Under the pieces are notes generated by a model. It saw only the letters and a list, made by a program, of their open reading frames with translations. It had not been told where the DNA came from and did not search any database. The translations under genes were made by a program, and so were the position numbers. This document shows positions 42,150 to 50,815 of a stretch of 64,000 nt of DNA, piece by piece. The DNA is taken from contig BMPS01000001.1 of assembly GCA_014647715.1 (NCBI GenBank), positions 62,324 through 126,323 of the forward strand, in the 5' to 3' direction. Numbering within the stretch: position 1 is the stretch's first letter; each line of letters opens with the position of its first letter. The DNA is from Streptomyces cinereus (GTDB taxonomy: Bacteria; Pseudomonadota; Gammaproteobacteria; Pseudomonadales; Moraxellaceae).

Positions 42150-43572
42150 GTTGCCTTTAGCTATTAGCGTTGCGCTATTGTATAGCTTTTCAGCACAAGC
42201 TGGGCAACTAGTCCAAATTGATAGTGACCTACGTCAAACACTTGAGATTTTGAAACTCAATGGTGTGCTAAATGTTGATATATCAACCTGGCCGATTAGT
42301 TCAGAAGCCATACAGACAGCCTTAAGTCAAGCGCAGCCCAAATCAGACAATGATAAACTATTATTGAATCAAGTTAAACAAAAGCTTGAAACCAACGATG
42401 TATCCAAGCTACAAATAGTGAGCAATGTCAATGGTGACGAGCGTGCTGTGTTCAGTGGATTTAATACAGAAGGCAATACGGTGACGCCTTTGGGTGTTAG
42501 TTTTTCTCATAGCCATGCAGGTGATAACATTGATTATAAAATTCAAGGCACCTTAAATGTCGATGATGATGAGCCTAGCAAGTCATCTAATCTCGATGGC
42601 AGCTACATCGGTACGAAATTAGGCAATCATCGCCTTGCCTTTGGTAGTATTCCCGTATGGTGGGGCAACGGGGTTGATGGAAGTTTAATTCGCAGTGATG
42701 CAGCTAGACCTGTCACGGGCTTTTTAATGCAGCGCGCCAATAATACCCCTATTAATTTTCCTGTGTTATCAAAACTGGGTAATTTTAATTACCAAATAAC
42801 GGCTGGGCAATTACAAGATTATCAAGCAGTGCCTGAGGCAAAGCTCATCGGTATGCGGGCAAGTTTTCAACCGCATGAAGCCTTTCAAATCGGCGCCTCT
42901 AAAACATTGCTTTGGGGGGGTGACGGAAGGGATGAGTCGTTAAAATCGCTTGGAAAGGCGTTAACGGGTCGTTACGATAATACCTATAATACACCCACAG
43001 ATATATCTGATCAAATCGCAGGAATCGATGCACAGCTAAATTTAAAACCGTTGGTGAATCTGCCGGTGAGTGTCTATGGCGAATTTATTGGGGAAGATGA
43101 AGCAGGTGGTTTGCCTACTAAAAAGGCGTATTTGGCAGGTTTAAAAGGTACGATTCCGCTGTTGCAGCAACCTTGGTTGTGGCATGCAGAATGGGCGAAT
43201 ACTTATTATGATTTAGACAAAACTAATATTATTTATGGTCACTCAATATATACAGATGGTTATTATCAAAAGGGCTTGCCGCTAGGTCATCCGATTGGTG
43301 GGGATGGTGAAATCATTAGTGTGGGGCTATCAGGTCATATTGATGCTAATAACCAGATCGGGCTAAAATACGCCAATGATAAAGTGAATCAGTCTAATCA
43401 AGTGATTAATTCAGCCTTCCCAACCAAGCAAGATTTGGATATTGTAGAGGCCGATTGGAAACATAAATACAATGACAAAACCTCGGTCAAATTGGGTATT
43501 TGGGGTAAAAAAGACAGCATCAGCGATGATAAAGATGCGGGTGGTAATTTGGTGTTGGAATATAGCTACTAA
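42121..43572 (+). CDS. wzi: Capsule assembly protein Wzi
   Basis: 483-residue outer-membrane beta barrel that helps anchor polymer at the cell surface. Seen: signal peptide (KFLKLPLAISVALLYSFSAQA, cleavage before GQL), the Wzi/Cap_assemb_Wzi features including AFGSIPVWWGNG and the GSYIGTKLGNHRLAFG strand pair, and many alternating strands ending in LEYSY with a terminal aromatic. ATG 42121 is chosen over in-frame GTGs six and three bases earlier because AAAGGAAG is well placed. Last gene of the locus, followed by a strong terminator. Confidence 0.92.
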   Translation: MQLNNIKFLKLPLAISVALLYSFSAQAGQLVQIDSDLRQTLEILKLNGVLNVDISTWPISSEAIQTALSQAQPKSDNDKLLLNQVKQKLETNDVSKLQIVSNVNGDERAVFSGFNTEGNTVTPLGVSFSHSHAGDNIDYKIQGTLNVDDDEPSKSSNLDGSYIGTKLGNHRLAFGSIPVWWGNGVDGSLIRSDAARPVTGFLMQRANNTPINFPVLSKLGNFNYQITAGQLQDYQAVPEAKLIGMRASFQPHEAFQIGASKTLLWGGDGRDESLKSLGKALTGRYDNTYNTPTDISDQIAGIDAQLNLKPLVNLPVSVYGEFIGEDEAGGLPTKKAYLAGLKGTIPLLQQPWLWHAEWANTYYDLDKTNIIYGHSIYTDGYYQKGLPLGHPIGGDGEIISVGLSGHIDANNQIGLKYANDKVNQSNQVINSAFPTKQDLDIVEADWKHKYNDKTSVKLGIWGKKDSISDDKDAGGNLVLEYSY

Positions 43573-43578
43573 TTTTGA

Positions 43579-43616
43579 GTCATAAAAAAAGAGCCTTATG
43601 GCTCTTTTTTTATGAC
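43579..43616. terminator. Bidirectional terminator closing the capsule locus
   Basis: Perfect 17-bp arms: GTCATAAAAAAAGAGCC (43579-43595) and GGCTCTTTTTTTATGAC (43600-43616) with a TTAT loop. The A and T tracts serve wzi on the plus strand and fpr on the minus strand. Confidence 0.9.
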
Positions 43617-43630
43617 TTTACTGTTCAATT

Positions 43631-44407
43631 TTACTGTTCAACAAAGGCACGTTCAACCACATAATCGCCTGTGCCACCCATGCGTGGTGAGGGTTTAAGA
43701 CCAAACTCATCGAGTAGTGCCGCCACATCTTTATTCATAGACGGGCTACCACAAATCATCGCGCGGTCATCGCTTGGATTGATGGGTGGTAAGCCGATGT
43801 CTTGGAACAACTTGCCTGATTTCATTAAATCGGTCATACGCCCTTCATTGCGAAACGGCTCACGCGTGACCGTGGGGTAATAGATGAGTTTATCTTTAAC
43901 GTATTCACCCAATAACTCATCTTCAAACAAGGCTTTTTCAAACATCTCACGGTAGCCTAGCTCACTCACATAACGTACGCCATGCACCACGATAACTTTC
44001 TCAAAACGCTCATACACTTCTGGGTCACGGGCAAGTGACAAAAATGGTGCCAAGCCTGTACCCGTTGCTAGCATATACAAATGCTTGCCAGGGTTTAGGT
44101 CATCAAGCACCAGGGTGCCAGTGGGTTTTTTGCTCACCAATAATTTATCACCCACTTTGATATGCTGTAAAATAGACGTCAAAGGACCATCTTGGACTTT
44201 GATAGAATAAAATTCGAGCTCTTCATCATAGTTGGTGCTGGCAATAGAGTAGGCACGCATCAAAGGTTTTCCATTGACTTCCAGACCAATCATGGCAAAT
44301 TCACCATTCCTAAAACGTAAACCTGCATTACGGGTAGTTTTTAGGGTAAATAATGTGTCATTCCAATGATGCACATAGGTAACGGTTTCTTCATAAAATT
44401 TTGACAT
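43631..44407 (-). CDS. fpr: Ferredoxin/flavodoxin-NADP+ reductase
   Basis: FAD enzyme passing electrons between NADPH and ferredoxin or flavodoxin, used in Fe-S and oxidative stress pathways. 258 residues from ATG 44407, equal to Pseudomonas Fpr; an in-frame upstream ATG would add eight residues with no support from the family. Seen: FAD motif RAYSIAST (R-x-Y-S), FYSIKVQDGPLTSILQ, the NADP site LATGTGLAPFLS, and the C-terminal GDYVVERAFVEQ. Bacterial subclass I type. Convergent with the capsule locus. Confidence 0.95.
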   Translation of the reverse strand: MSKFYEETVTYVHHWNDTLFTLKTTRNAGLRFRNGEFAMIGLEVNGKPLMRAYSIASTNYDEELEFYSIKVQDGPLTSILQHIKVGDKLLVSKKPTGTLVLDDLNPGKHLYMLATGTGLAPFLSLARDPEVYERFEKVIVVHGVRYVSELGYREMFEKALFEDELLGEYVKDKLIYYPTVTREPFRNEGRMTDLMKSGKLFQDIGLPPINPSDDRAMICGSPSMNKDVAALLDEFGLKPSPRMGGTGDYVVERAFVEQ

Positions 44408-44584
44408 AGCACCCAACCTTGTATTGGTCATAAATAAAAATAAAACTGGATAAAGAATAAAAATAGCGGGTTAATATTGACATTCTGGGGCGATATGATA
44501 GCAAATTTTTGATGAATTAGTCGAATTTGGGCGTAAAAAAATGGCATAATCATAGTTTAAAATATCATATTTTAACGATCCATT

Positions 44585-45316
44585 ATGTTACCACAACAAA
44601 TTACCCTGCCGATTATCGGCATTGTGAACTCCCCACTTAAGCAAAAGTTTGGCACACCTCGCCAACCCAATCTTGTCGATATCAACGCTAGTATCAGCAT
44701 GTTGCCGCCCTACAATGTGCTCAGTGCTTTTGAAGGTATTGCGCAATTTAGTCATCTTTGGATTATATGGCAATTTCATCAAAATCGAATCAATATCAAT
44801 CAGTCAAATTTTCAGCCAACAGTCCGTCCACCTAGACTTGGTGGCAACCAAAAGATAGGGGTCTTTGCCAGTCGAAGTATGTATCGACCGGCAAATATTG
44901 GATTGTCAGTGGTCAAGTTTTCGCATATTGAAAACAGTGAGGACGGCTTGAGGCTGCATATCATCGGCGCTGATATGATAGATGGCACACCCGTCATTGA
45001 TATCAAACCATATTTGCCTTATAGCGATAGTATCGATGATGCGATTGCTGGGTATGCTGCCCAAAAACCCGTCATCAAGTCGGTGCATTGGCATCCCGAT
45101 TTATTGCAGGATTTATCCAATATTGCAGTAAAAAGTCAGCTCAAGCAAACAGATTGGCAAACCATCGAACAACTCATTGCGCAAGACCCCAGACCTGCAT
45201 ATCGACAACAAGCGCTTAATAGCCCATTTGTCATGCGTTATCAAAATGTCGATGTTCATTTTAGCCAGATAGCGGATAGTGTTTTGCAAATTCAAACGAT
45301 TGAGCTATTAAACTAG
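44585..45316 (+). CDS. trmO: tRNA m6t6A37 methyltransferase TrmO (TsaA)
   Basis: SAM-dependent enzyme that N6-methylates t6A37 in tRNA-Thr(GGU). 243 residues, E. coli 235. Seen: PIIGIVNSPLKQKFGTPRQP at the N-terminus, FSHLWIIWQFH, and the SAM-binding GVFASRSMYRPANIGLSVV block; the C-terminal part carries the TrmO_C-like domain with DPRPAY. Divergent from fpr. The ATG at 44585 has no clear Shine-Dalgarno. Confidence 0.93.
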   Translation: MLPQQITLPIIGIVNSPLKQKFGTPRQPNLVDINASISMLPPYNVLSAFEGIAQFSHLWIIWQFHQNRININQSNFQPTVRPPRLGGNQKIGVFASRSMYRPANIGLSVVKFSHIENSEDGLRLHIIGADMIDGTPVIDIKPYLPYSDSIDDAIAGYAAQKPVIKSVHWHPDLLQDLSNIAVKSQLKQTDWQTIEQLIAQDPRPAYRQQALNSPFVMRYQNVDVHFSQIADSVLQIQTIELLN

Positions 45317-45504
45317 ACCGTGTAAACTAGGCCGTAACATGGATGATGCCAAAGTTTTTATCTACCAGTATATTGCTAAACTGTTTCAAAAAATTTTACT
45401 TGTTCACAAAATACTGACTATATAGCGTAATTATTCGCTATATTTTTTTTGATTATTTAGTATGATATGGGCTGTATTTTACTTAAATAACGTTAGGACA
45501 CCGT

Positions 45505-45900
45505 ATGATTAAACTGGGCAAAATCAGTCAAGCTATGATAGGCATGTTGTTAATGGGCGTCACCGTGAGTGGTATCGCTGAAGATAAAAATAACGATACC
45601 ATCGCAATTGATATGTCAGAATTATCGACCACCAAAGAAGAAGTGGCGGTATTACAAGTGTTATCAGAAATCTGCCCACCCATGCTGAATAAATCGCAAC
45701 AAACAGGGTTTAATACCGCTTATAATGTTGAGCTAAAAAAATTAATGCCGACCATCAGCGATCCTCGTTTAGCGGTGCAGTACTTGTCCACTCAGCAAGA
45801 TTACAAGCAAATTTTGAATGAAACCCGCCAATGGACACTTAGTTATCCAAAAGCGGACAATCTTCAATTATGTAAAGAACTTGCCAGCAGTAAATACTAG
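45505..45900 (+). CDS. Small secreted protein of unknown function
   Basis: 131 residues with a signal peptide (KISQAMIGMLLMGVTVSGIA, cleavage near GIAED). The mature part is mostly helical with two Cys (SEICPPML and LQLCKELA) that could form one disulfide. I do not recognise the family with confidence; it may be restricted to Moraxellaceae. AGGA lies upstream of the ATG, and a terminator follows, so it is an independent unit between trmO and the D-Ala carboxypeptidase. Periplasmic location is inferred. Confidence 0.75.
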   Translation: MIKLGKISQAMIGMLLMGVTVSGIAEDKNNDTIAIDMSELSTTKEEVAVLQVLSEICPPMLNKSQQTGFNTAYNVELKKLMPTISDPRLAVQYLSTQQDYKQILNETRQWTLSYPKADNLQLCKELASSKY

Positions 45901-45921
45901 GTTAACTCAAGCCGTGCTATC

Positions 45922-45950
45922 AACCCCCTCACTGATTTAGGGGGTTTTAT
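45922..45950 (+). terminator. Terminator of the secreted-protein gene
   Basis: Perfect stem AACCCCCT / AGGGGGTT (45922-45929 and 45939-45946) followed by TTATTT. Confidence 0.82.
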
Positions 45951-46081
45951 TTATGATAAATCGTTGATTTTTAGACCGAATACAGTGTTGAATTGCGATT
46001 TTTTTTGCTAATATAGGCAATTTGTTTTACCAAGCGGCCAAGCAAACAGGTCGCATTTGATTTGAGCCAAGAGTGAGTGAG

Positions 46082-47260
46082 ATGAAAGCAATCGCAATAC
46101 CGCAATATACCCCACGTCTGATGGTCGGCACTTTTGTCGCCGCCAGTTTTTTTGCCACAACTGTACAGGCAAATGCCGCCATACAACAGCCTGAACTAGA
46201 CAATTCTGCTTTTATCTTAATTGACTATGATACAGGCACGGTATTGGCTCAAAAAAATGCCGCGCAGCCATTTCCACCTGCGTCATTGACCAAGATGATG
46301 ACCAGTTACATCATTGAGCAGCGGCTGCTATCAGGGGCATTAAAAGAAAACGAACCTATTCTCATGACTCCTGAAGCTTGGTGTAAAGGCTCAAGTGAAG
46401 AGTCTTGTATGTATGTCCCTGTCAACACAACCGCCCCTGTGATTGATATGTTAAAAGGTATCATTATCCAATCGGGTAATGATGCATCAAAAGCGATGGC
46501 ACAGCACATTGGCGGTAGCGAAACCACGTTTGCAGATTTGATGAATGAAGAAGCCAAAAAAATTGGCATGACCCATACCCATTTTATGAATGCGACCGGT
46601 ATGCCACAAGAAGGCCATCAAGCATCTGCCGAAGATTTGGCGAAACTCGCCCAAGCCATTATTAAAAACAGCAAAAAGTATTATCCCATCTATAGCCAAA
46701 AACAATTTACTTATAACGGCATCACCCAGGGCAACCGCAATGCGCTGTTGTTCACTGATCCAACGGTAGACGGCCTAAAAACAGGACATACCGACGAAGC
46801 AGGCTACTGTCTAGTAGCATCGAGTAAACGCGGTGATATGCGTCTGATTTCAGTGATTATGGGTACTAAAAGCGCTCAAGAGCGCGCAGACCAATCGCGC
46901 AACTTACTCAACTGGGGATTTAGTAACTTTGCTACTAAAATTGCCGCCCCTGCCCAAAAAAGCTACGGCAGCGTACCAGTCAACTTCGGCGCTGTCGATA
47001 AAGTCAACGTTGTCAGCAAAGGCAATTTACAAGTACTAGTGCCAAAACTGGATCAAGAAAAAATCAGCACCGTGGTCAATTTGCCAGCCGATGTTAAAGC
47101 GCCGTTAGCGCAGGGTCAAGAAGTGGGTAAACTGGTGGCTATGCTCAATGGTAAACCTGTGGCGTCTGTGCCACTGGTCGCTGAAACCCAAGTTCAAGAA
47201 GCTGGAATTTTTAAACGTATGTGGCAACACATCGTACTGTTCTTTAAAGGTTTATTTTAA
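46082..47260 (+). CDS. dacC: D-alanyl-D-alanine carboxypeptidase (PBP5/PBP6 family)
   Basis: Low-molecular-weight penicillin-binding protein that trims the terminal D-Ala of peptidoglycan pentapeptides. 392 residues. Seen: signal peptide ending near VQANAA, catalytic SLTK in PPASLTKMMTSY, the SGN motif in IIQSGNDASKAM, the KTG motif in VDGLKTGHTDEAGY, the C-terminal PBP5_C domain and the amphipathic membrane anchor MWQHIVLFFKGLF. ATG 46082 is chosen over the in-frame GTG at 46073. The symbol dacC is used as in related genomes; dacA would also fit. Confidence 0.94.
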   Translation: MKAIAIPQYTPRLMVGTFVAASFFATTVQANAAIQQPELDNSAFILIDYDTGTVLAQKNAAQPFPPASLTKMMTSYIIEQRLLSGALKENEPILMTPEAWCKGSSEESCMYVPVNTTAPVIDMLKGIIIQSGNDASKAMAQHIGGSETTFADLMNEEAKKIGMTHTHFMNATGMPQEGHQASAEDLAKLAQAIIKNSKKYYPIYSQKQFTYNGITQGNRNALLFTDPTVDGLKTGHTDEAGYCLVASSKRGDMRLISVIMGTKSAQERADQSRNLLNWGFSNFATKIAAPAQKSYGSVPVNFGAVDKVNVVSKGNLQVLVPKLDQEKISTVVNLPADVKAPLAQGQEVGKLVAMLNGKPVASVPLVAETQVQEAGIFKRMWQHIVLFFKGLF

Positions 47261-47280
47261 ATTACAAAGAAAAATCACAA

Positions 47281-47313
47281 AAAAACCCTTCAAATGAAAC
47301 GAAGGGTTTTTTT
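47281..47313. terminator. Terminator between dacC and the histidine kinase gene
   Basis: AAAAACCCTTC (47281-47291) pairs perfectly with GAAGGGTTTTT (47301-47311). A and T tracts suit both convergent genes. Confidence 0.88.
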
Positions 47314-47323
47314 AACTCAAAAT

Positions 47324-49174
47324 TTAACTCAATATATTGGACAACTCTTTGATATATTGATCGAGTCGCTCGTCTATGACTTCTTTTTTGACAAAATAAT
47401 CCACCCCAGCTATTTTTAGTAATTCAATGGTATGCGGATTTAACGCTTTGGTGTCATAAACGCAAATAATGGTGACCCTGGCTTTATTTTCACGCTCACG
47501 AAATTTGCTGACGAAGTCTAACATCGCTTGATAATCAATATTTCGGGAGATAAATAACGCATCCACCGTATGAAATAACAAATAATCTTCAAGAAGTTCG
47601 CTACTGGTAAACGTCTCAACTTTAGCACCCGCATTTTCCATGCGTTTGGCCGTTTCAAATAAATCCTCATAGTGATACCAAACGACAATATGTTTATTTA
47701 GCAATAAATTGCGTTCATAGTTGTGTTTCCAATCTTTCAGCAATAACGATACTTGAAAATTGCTACCCACATCAGGTTCGCTAGTAACTGTGATGCTGCC
47801 TTTCATCAGTGCTAACAGTTTTTTCACCAAAAATAATCCTGCAGAATTAGTTGATGAGGAATGTTTTACTTCAGGATTAATTTGGAAAAAAGGTTCAAAA
47901 ATTAGCTCTAAATATTCCTTTGCAATGCCTATGCCGGTGTCTTCAATCTGCAGCGTCCACCGTACTTGCGTTTGTAAATGTTGCAACTGCGAGGTGATTG
48001 TTATGCTGCCTTTATCGGTAAATTTAATCGCATTTTCTACCAATGAACTGATAATTAGGGTGATTTTTTGAACATCGCCTTCTAGGACATAGTCGGCATG
48101 ATAGGGCTTTGCCTTTAACGTAATATTTTTCTCGGCAGCCAGAGGCTGATAATCATTGACAATTTGGGTGATTAACCCCGTTGGACTAAATTGGTAGGCA
48201 CTGACGCCTGTTTGACCTTTATCGATACGGTTAATTTGGATGATTTGATCAAGCTTAGCATTTAAATCATCTTTGCCCAAAGTAATAATTTCAACGGCAT
48301 CTTTTTGCTCAGCGCTGATATATTGATTGTGTAATAGCTGTAGACCCGATTCGATACGACTTACAGAGGATTTGAACTCATGAATCAAAATATTTTCAAA
48401 TTTTGAATTGTGCTCAAGCTGCTTAATTTGGGTTTCTTCAAGGTCATTTTTTTCTTGGCGCAGGGTGTTGATTTGGGCAATTTGCGCCTTGTGCTTGTTG
48501 AGCAAATACACCAAGGCTTTTTCAAATACCCAAGCCTCATTACTTTTTGGCAGCTTATACGCCTCTGCCGTTAAAAAATCATCTTGCAAAATGTGATGGC
48601 TTAAATTTTCAAGTTTTGGTAAGCGATAGGTTAAATTTTGCACCTTTTGCAGCACAAACCACAAATTGAACAGCGCAATAAATGATAACACAAGCACTAA
48701 CGGCAACTGTTGCCAAAACCATTGCTGGCGAATGGTTTGTAGGTCAAGGGTGATATTGTTATAACCAATCAGCTGCTCAACTTTCGTGTTGTCTTGATGG
48801 GGCTTGAATGTCAATAAATTAATTTTAACAGGTTCACTCAATCCGTAATAGCGCTCAAAAAAAACCTCTGTGACTTTAATCGGATGGGTGGTCGGATGCT
48901 GCTGCTGGTCAAATGGAAAAAAAACAATGCTTTCGTACTGCGGCATCTCGCTTAACAGTTTATCAATGCTAGCGGTTGTCACACTGTTAGGATTGCTTGC
49001 AGTAGACTGGGCAAGTAGATAATTAATCTTACTGGCCTGTTTGATTTCATATTGCACCGTTTTGGTCAAGTCGACTAAGGTATAAATCGCAAGGCAAATA
49101 AATAAAACCAATAAAAAAGGTATCGCAACGAGACGCTTTACCCCAATTTGATAACCTAAAGTCTTCTGTACCAT
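47324..49174 (-). CDS. Hybrid sensor histidine kinase with degenerate receiver domain
   Basis: 616-residue inner-membrane sensor. Seen: two membrane helices (about 14-32 and 152-172) enclosing a periplasmic domain of about 120 residues, a coiled-coil linker (EKNDLEETQIKQLEH), H265 in the HEFKSSVSRIESGLQLL phosphoacceptor helix, and an ATPase domain with N box LVENAIKFTDKG, G1 QIEDTGIGIAKEYLELIF and an altered G2 SAGLFLVKKLLALM. A C-terminal receiver-like domain (about 493-616) lacks the expected phospho-Asp: the strand reads VDALFISRNID, with Ser where Asp is usual, though VKKE retains the conserved Lys. No response regulator is adjacent. AAGGGA precedes the ATG at 49174. The signal is unknown. 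Confidence 0.85.
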   Translation of the reverse strand: MVQKTLGYQIGVKRLVAIPFLLVLFICLAIYTLVDLTKTVQYEIKQASKINYLLAQSTASNPNSVTTASIDKLLSEMPQYESIVFFPFDQQQHPTTHPIKVTEVFFERYYGLSEPVKINLLTFKPHQDNTKVEQLIGYNNITLDLQTIRQQWFWQQLPLVLVLSFIALFNLWFVLQKVQNLTYRLPKLENLSHHILQDDFLTAEAYKLPKSNEAWVFEKALVYLLNKHKAQIAQINTLRQEKNDLEETQIKQLEHNSKFENILIHEFKSSVSRIESGLQLLHNQYISAEQKDAVEIITLGKDDLNAKLDQIIQINRIDKGQTGVSAYQFSPTGLITQIVNDYQPLAAEKNITLKAKPYHADYVLEGDVQKITLIISSLVENAIKFTDKGSITITSQLQHLQTQVRWTLQIEDTGIGIAKEYLELIFEPFFQINPEVKHSSSTNSAGLFLVKKLLALMKGSITVTSEPDVGSNFQVSLLLKDWKHNYERNLLLNKHIVVWYHYEDLFETAKRMENAGAKVETFTSSELLEDYLLFHTVDALFISRNIDYQAMLDFVSKFRERENKARVTIICVYDTKALNPHTIELLKIAGVDYFVKKEVIDERLDQYIKELSNILS

Positions 49175-49210
49175 TCACTCATCCCTTAAAACGCCAATCT
49201 TAACATCGCC

Positions 49211-50614
49211 TTAACGTTTTTTGCTGCGTTTTTTGAATTTTTGCACCTCTCGACGTTTACGTTCTTTTTGCGCATCCGTCATGGTATTGGTGCGACCTGC
49301 ATAAGGATTGGCGTTTTGTTTAAACTCAACCCGAATCGGGGTACCTTCAAGCTTGAATACTTTGCGAAATTCGTTTTCTAGGTAGCGACGATAACTGTTT
49401 GGCACTTGGCTGGTCTGATTGCCATGAATCACAATAATTGGTGGATTATGACCGCCCAAATGCGCAAATCGAAGTTTAATCCGTCGCCCGCCTACCATAG
49501 GGGGCTGGTGTGCAGTAACCGCATCTTGTAGAATTTGGGTCAAGCGACTGGTGGAAATATCAAACATTGCCGCATCATAGGCACGGTGAATCGATGGGTA
49601 AAGATTGCCAACGCCCGTCCCATGAAGCGCAGAGATTAAATGCACTTTTACATAAGGGATAAAGTTAAAGCGTCGATCCATTTCAATTTTGACAAAATTC
49701 TTTTGGTCTTGGTCAAGCCCGTCCCATTTATTGATGGCAAGCACCATCGCGCGACCTGCTTCTAAGGCGTAGCCCAACAAGTTCAAATCCTGATCGGTAA
49801 TGCCTTCTTGCGCATCAATGACCACGATGACCACGTGGGCATCTTTGATGGCTTGCAAGGTTTTTACCACAGAAAATTTTTCAACTTTTTCGTCAATACG
49901 TCCACGGCGACGCACACCCGCAGTATCAATCAACACATAATGTCTATTGTCACGCTCATAAGGGATATAGATACTATCGCGCGTGGTACCTGGCATATCA
50001 AAAACCACCACGCGTTCTTCACCAAGCAAGCGATTGACAAGGGTCGATTTGCCCACGTTAGGTCTGCCAATGATGGCGATACGTAAGCCATCAGGTGCTT
50101 GTTCTTCTTGGTCATCGGTGGGCATATTGGCAGTGACGGCTTCTAATAAATTGCCCACCCCACGTCCGTGACTGGCTGCCATGGAAAATGGCTCACCAAA
50201 ACCTAACGCATAAAATTCATGAATCGCCGCTTCATGGACACCATCCATTTTATTGGCGGCTAAAAACACCGGCTTGCCTAGGGTGTGAAGTTGTTTGGCA
50301 ATGACTTCATCGGCGCCCGTGATACCTGCGCGGCTATCAACCACAAATACAATGATATCGGCTTCATGGATAGCGGTATGCGATTGGTGCGACATATAGT
50401 CATCAATGGTGCCGTCACCTTCATCCACTTCGCCAATACCACCGGTATCGATGACGATAAAGGATTTTTCTTCAAAGGTTGCATCGCCATATTGACGGTC
50501 GCGGGTAAGACCTGCCAAATCAGCAACCAAGGCTTGACGACTGCGGGTCAACTGATTAAATAGGGTGGACTTGCCAACATTCGGACGGCCAATCAAGGCA
50601 ACAACTGGTTTCAT
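49211..50614 (-). CDS. der: Ribosome-assembly GTPase Der (EngA)
   Basis: Double-GTPase needed for 50S subunit maturation. 467 residues from ATG 50614; the in-frame upstream extension has no family support. Seen: G1 domain [14 protein letters not shown] with DTGGIGEV and NKMDGV, second G1 [14 protein letters not shown] with DTAGVRRRG and NKWDGLD, then a KH-like domain (about 355-440) and a basic C-terminal tail ([18 protein letters not shown]). Final gene of the conserved block with bamB, yfgM, hisS, ispG, rodZ and pilF. Confidence 0.96.
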   Translation of the reverse strand: MKPVVALIGRPNVGKSTLFNQLTRSRQALVADLAGLTRDRQYGDATFEEKSFIVIDTGGIGEVDEGDGTIDDYMSHQSHTAIHEADIIVFVVDSRAGITGADEVIAKQLHTLGKPVFLAANKMDGVHEAAIHEFYALGFGEPFSMAASHGRGVGNLLEAVTANMPTDDQEEQAPDGLRIAIIGRPNVGKSTLVNRLLGEERVVVFDMPGTTRDSIYIPYERDNRHYVLIDTAGVRRRGRIDEKVEKFSVVKTLQAIKDAHVVIVVIDAQEGITDQDLNLLGYALEAGRAMVLAINKWDGLDQDQKNFVKIEMDRRFNFIPYVKVHLISALHGTGVGNLYPSIHRAYDAAMFDISTSRLTQILQDAVTAHQPPMVGGRRIKLRFAHLGGHNPPIIVIHGNQTSQVPNSYRRYLENEFRKVFKLEGTPIRVEFKQNANPYAGRTNTMTDAQKERKRREVQKFKKRSKKR

Positions 50615-50706
50615 AAATTTAATTTCCAAAATTTTCAAAAAGCAAGATTTTCAACAAGCAAGATTGTCAACAAGCTTGAAAAATTCATTATTTCTATAAC
50701 TTAACA

Positions 50707-50735
50707 AACCCAACATCGCGCTGCAATGCTGGGTT
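50707..50735 (-). terminator. Weak hairpin between bamB and der
   Basis: On the minus strand AACCCAGCAT pairs with ATGTTGGGTT (one G-U pair) and is followed only by TGTTAAG. It may attenuate read-through from bamB into der rather than end the operon. Confidence 0.4.
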
Positions 50736-50815
50736 GTCATTTAAACTCACACTTTTATCAGTATGGGCTGCTCATCCACTCGCCAAAACCGCTAAATGCG
50801 TAAACAGTTTAACAA

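Noticed and set aside
25984-43616. Integrative element using tRNA-Leu as attachment site
   Set aside because: No integrase gene and no repeat of the tRNA 3' end noticed downstream of the locus; kept only as a low-interest question.
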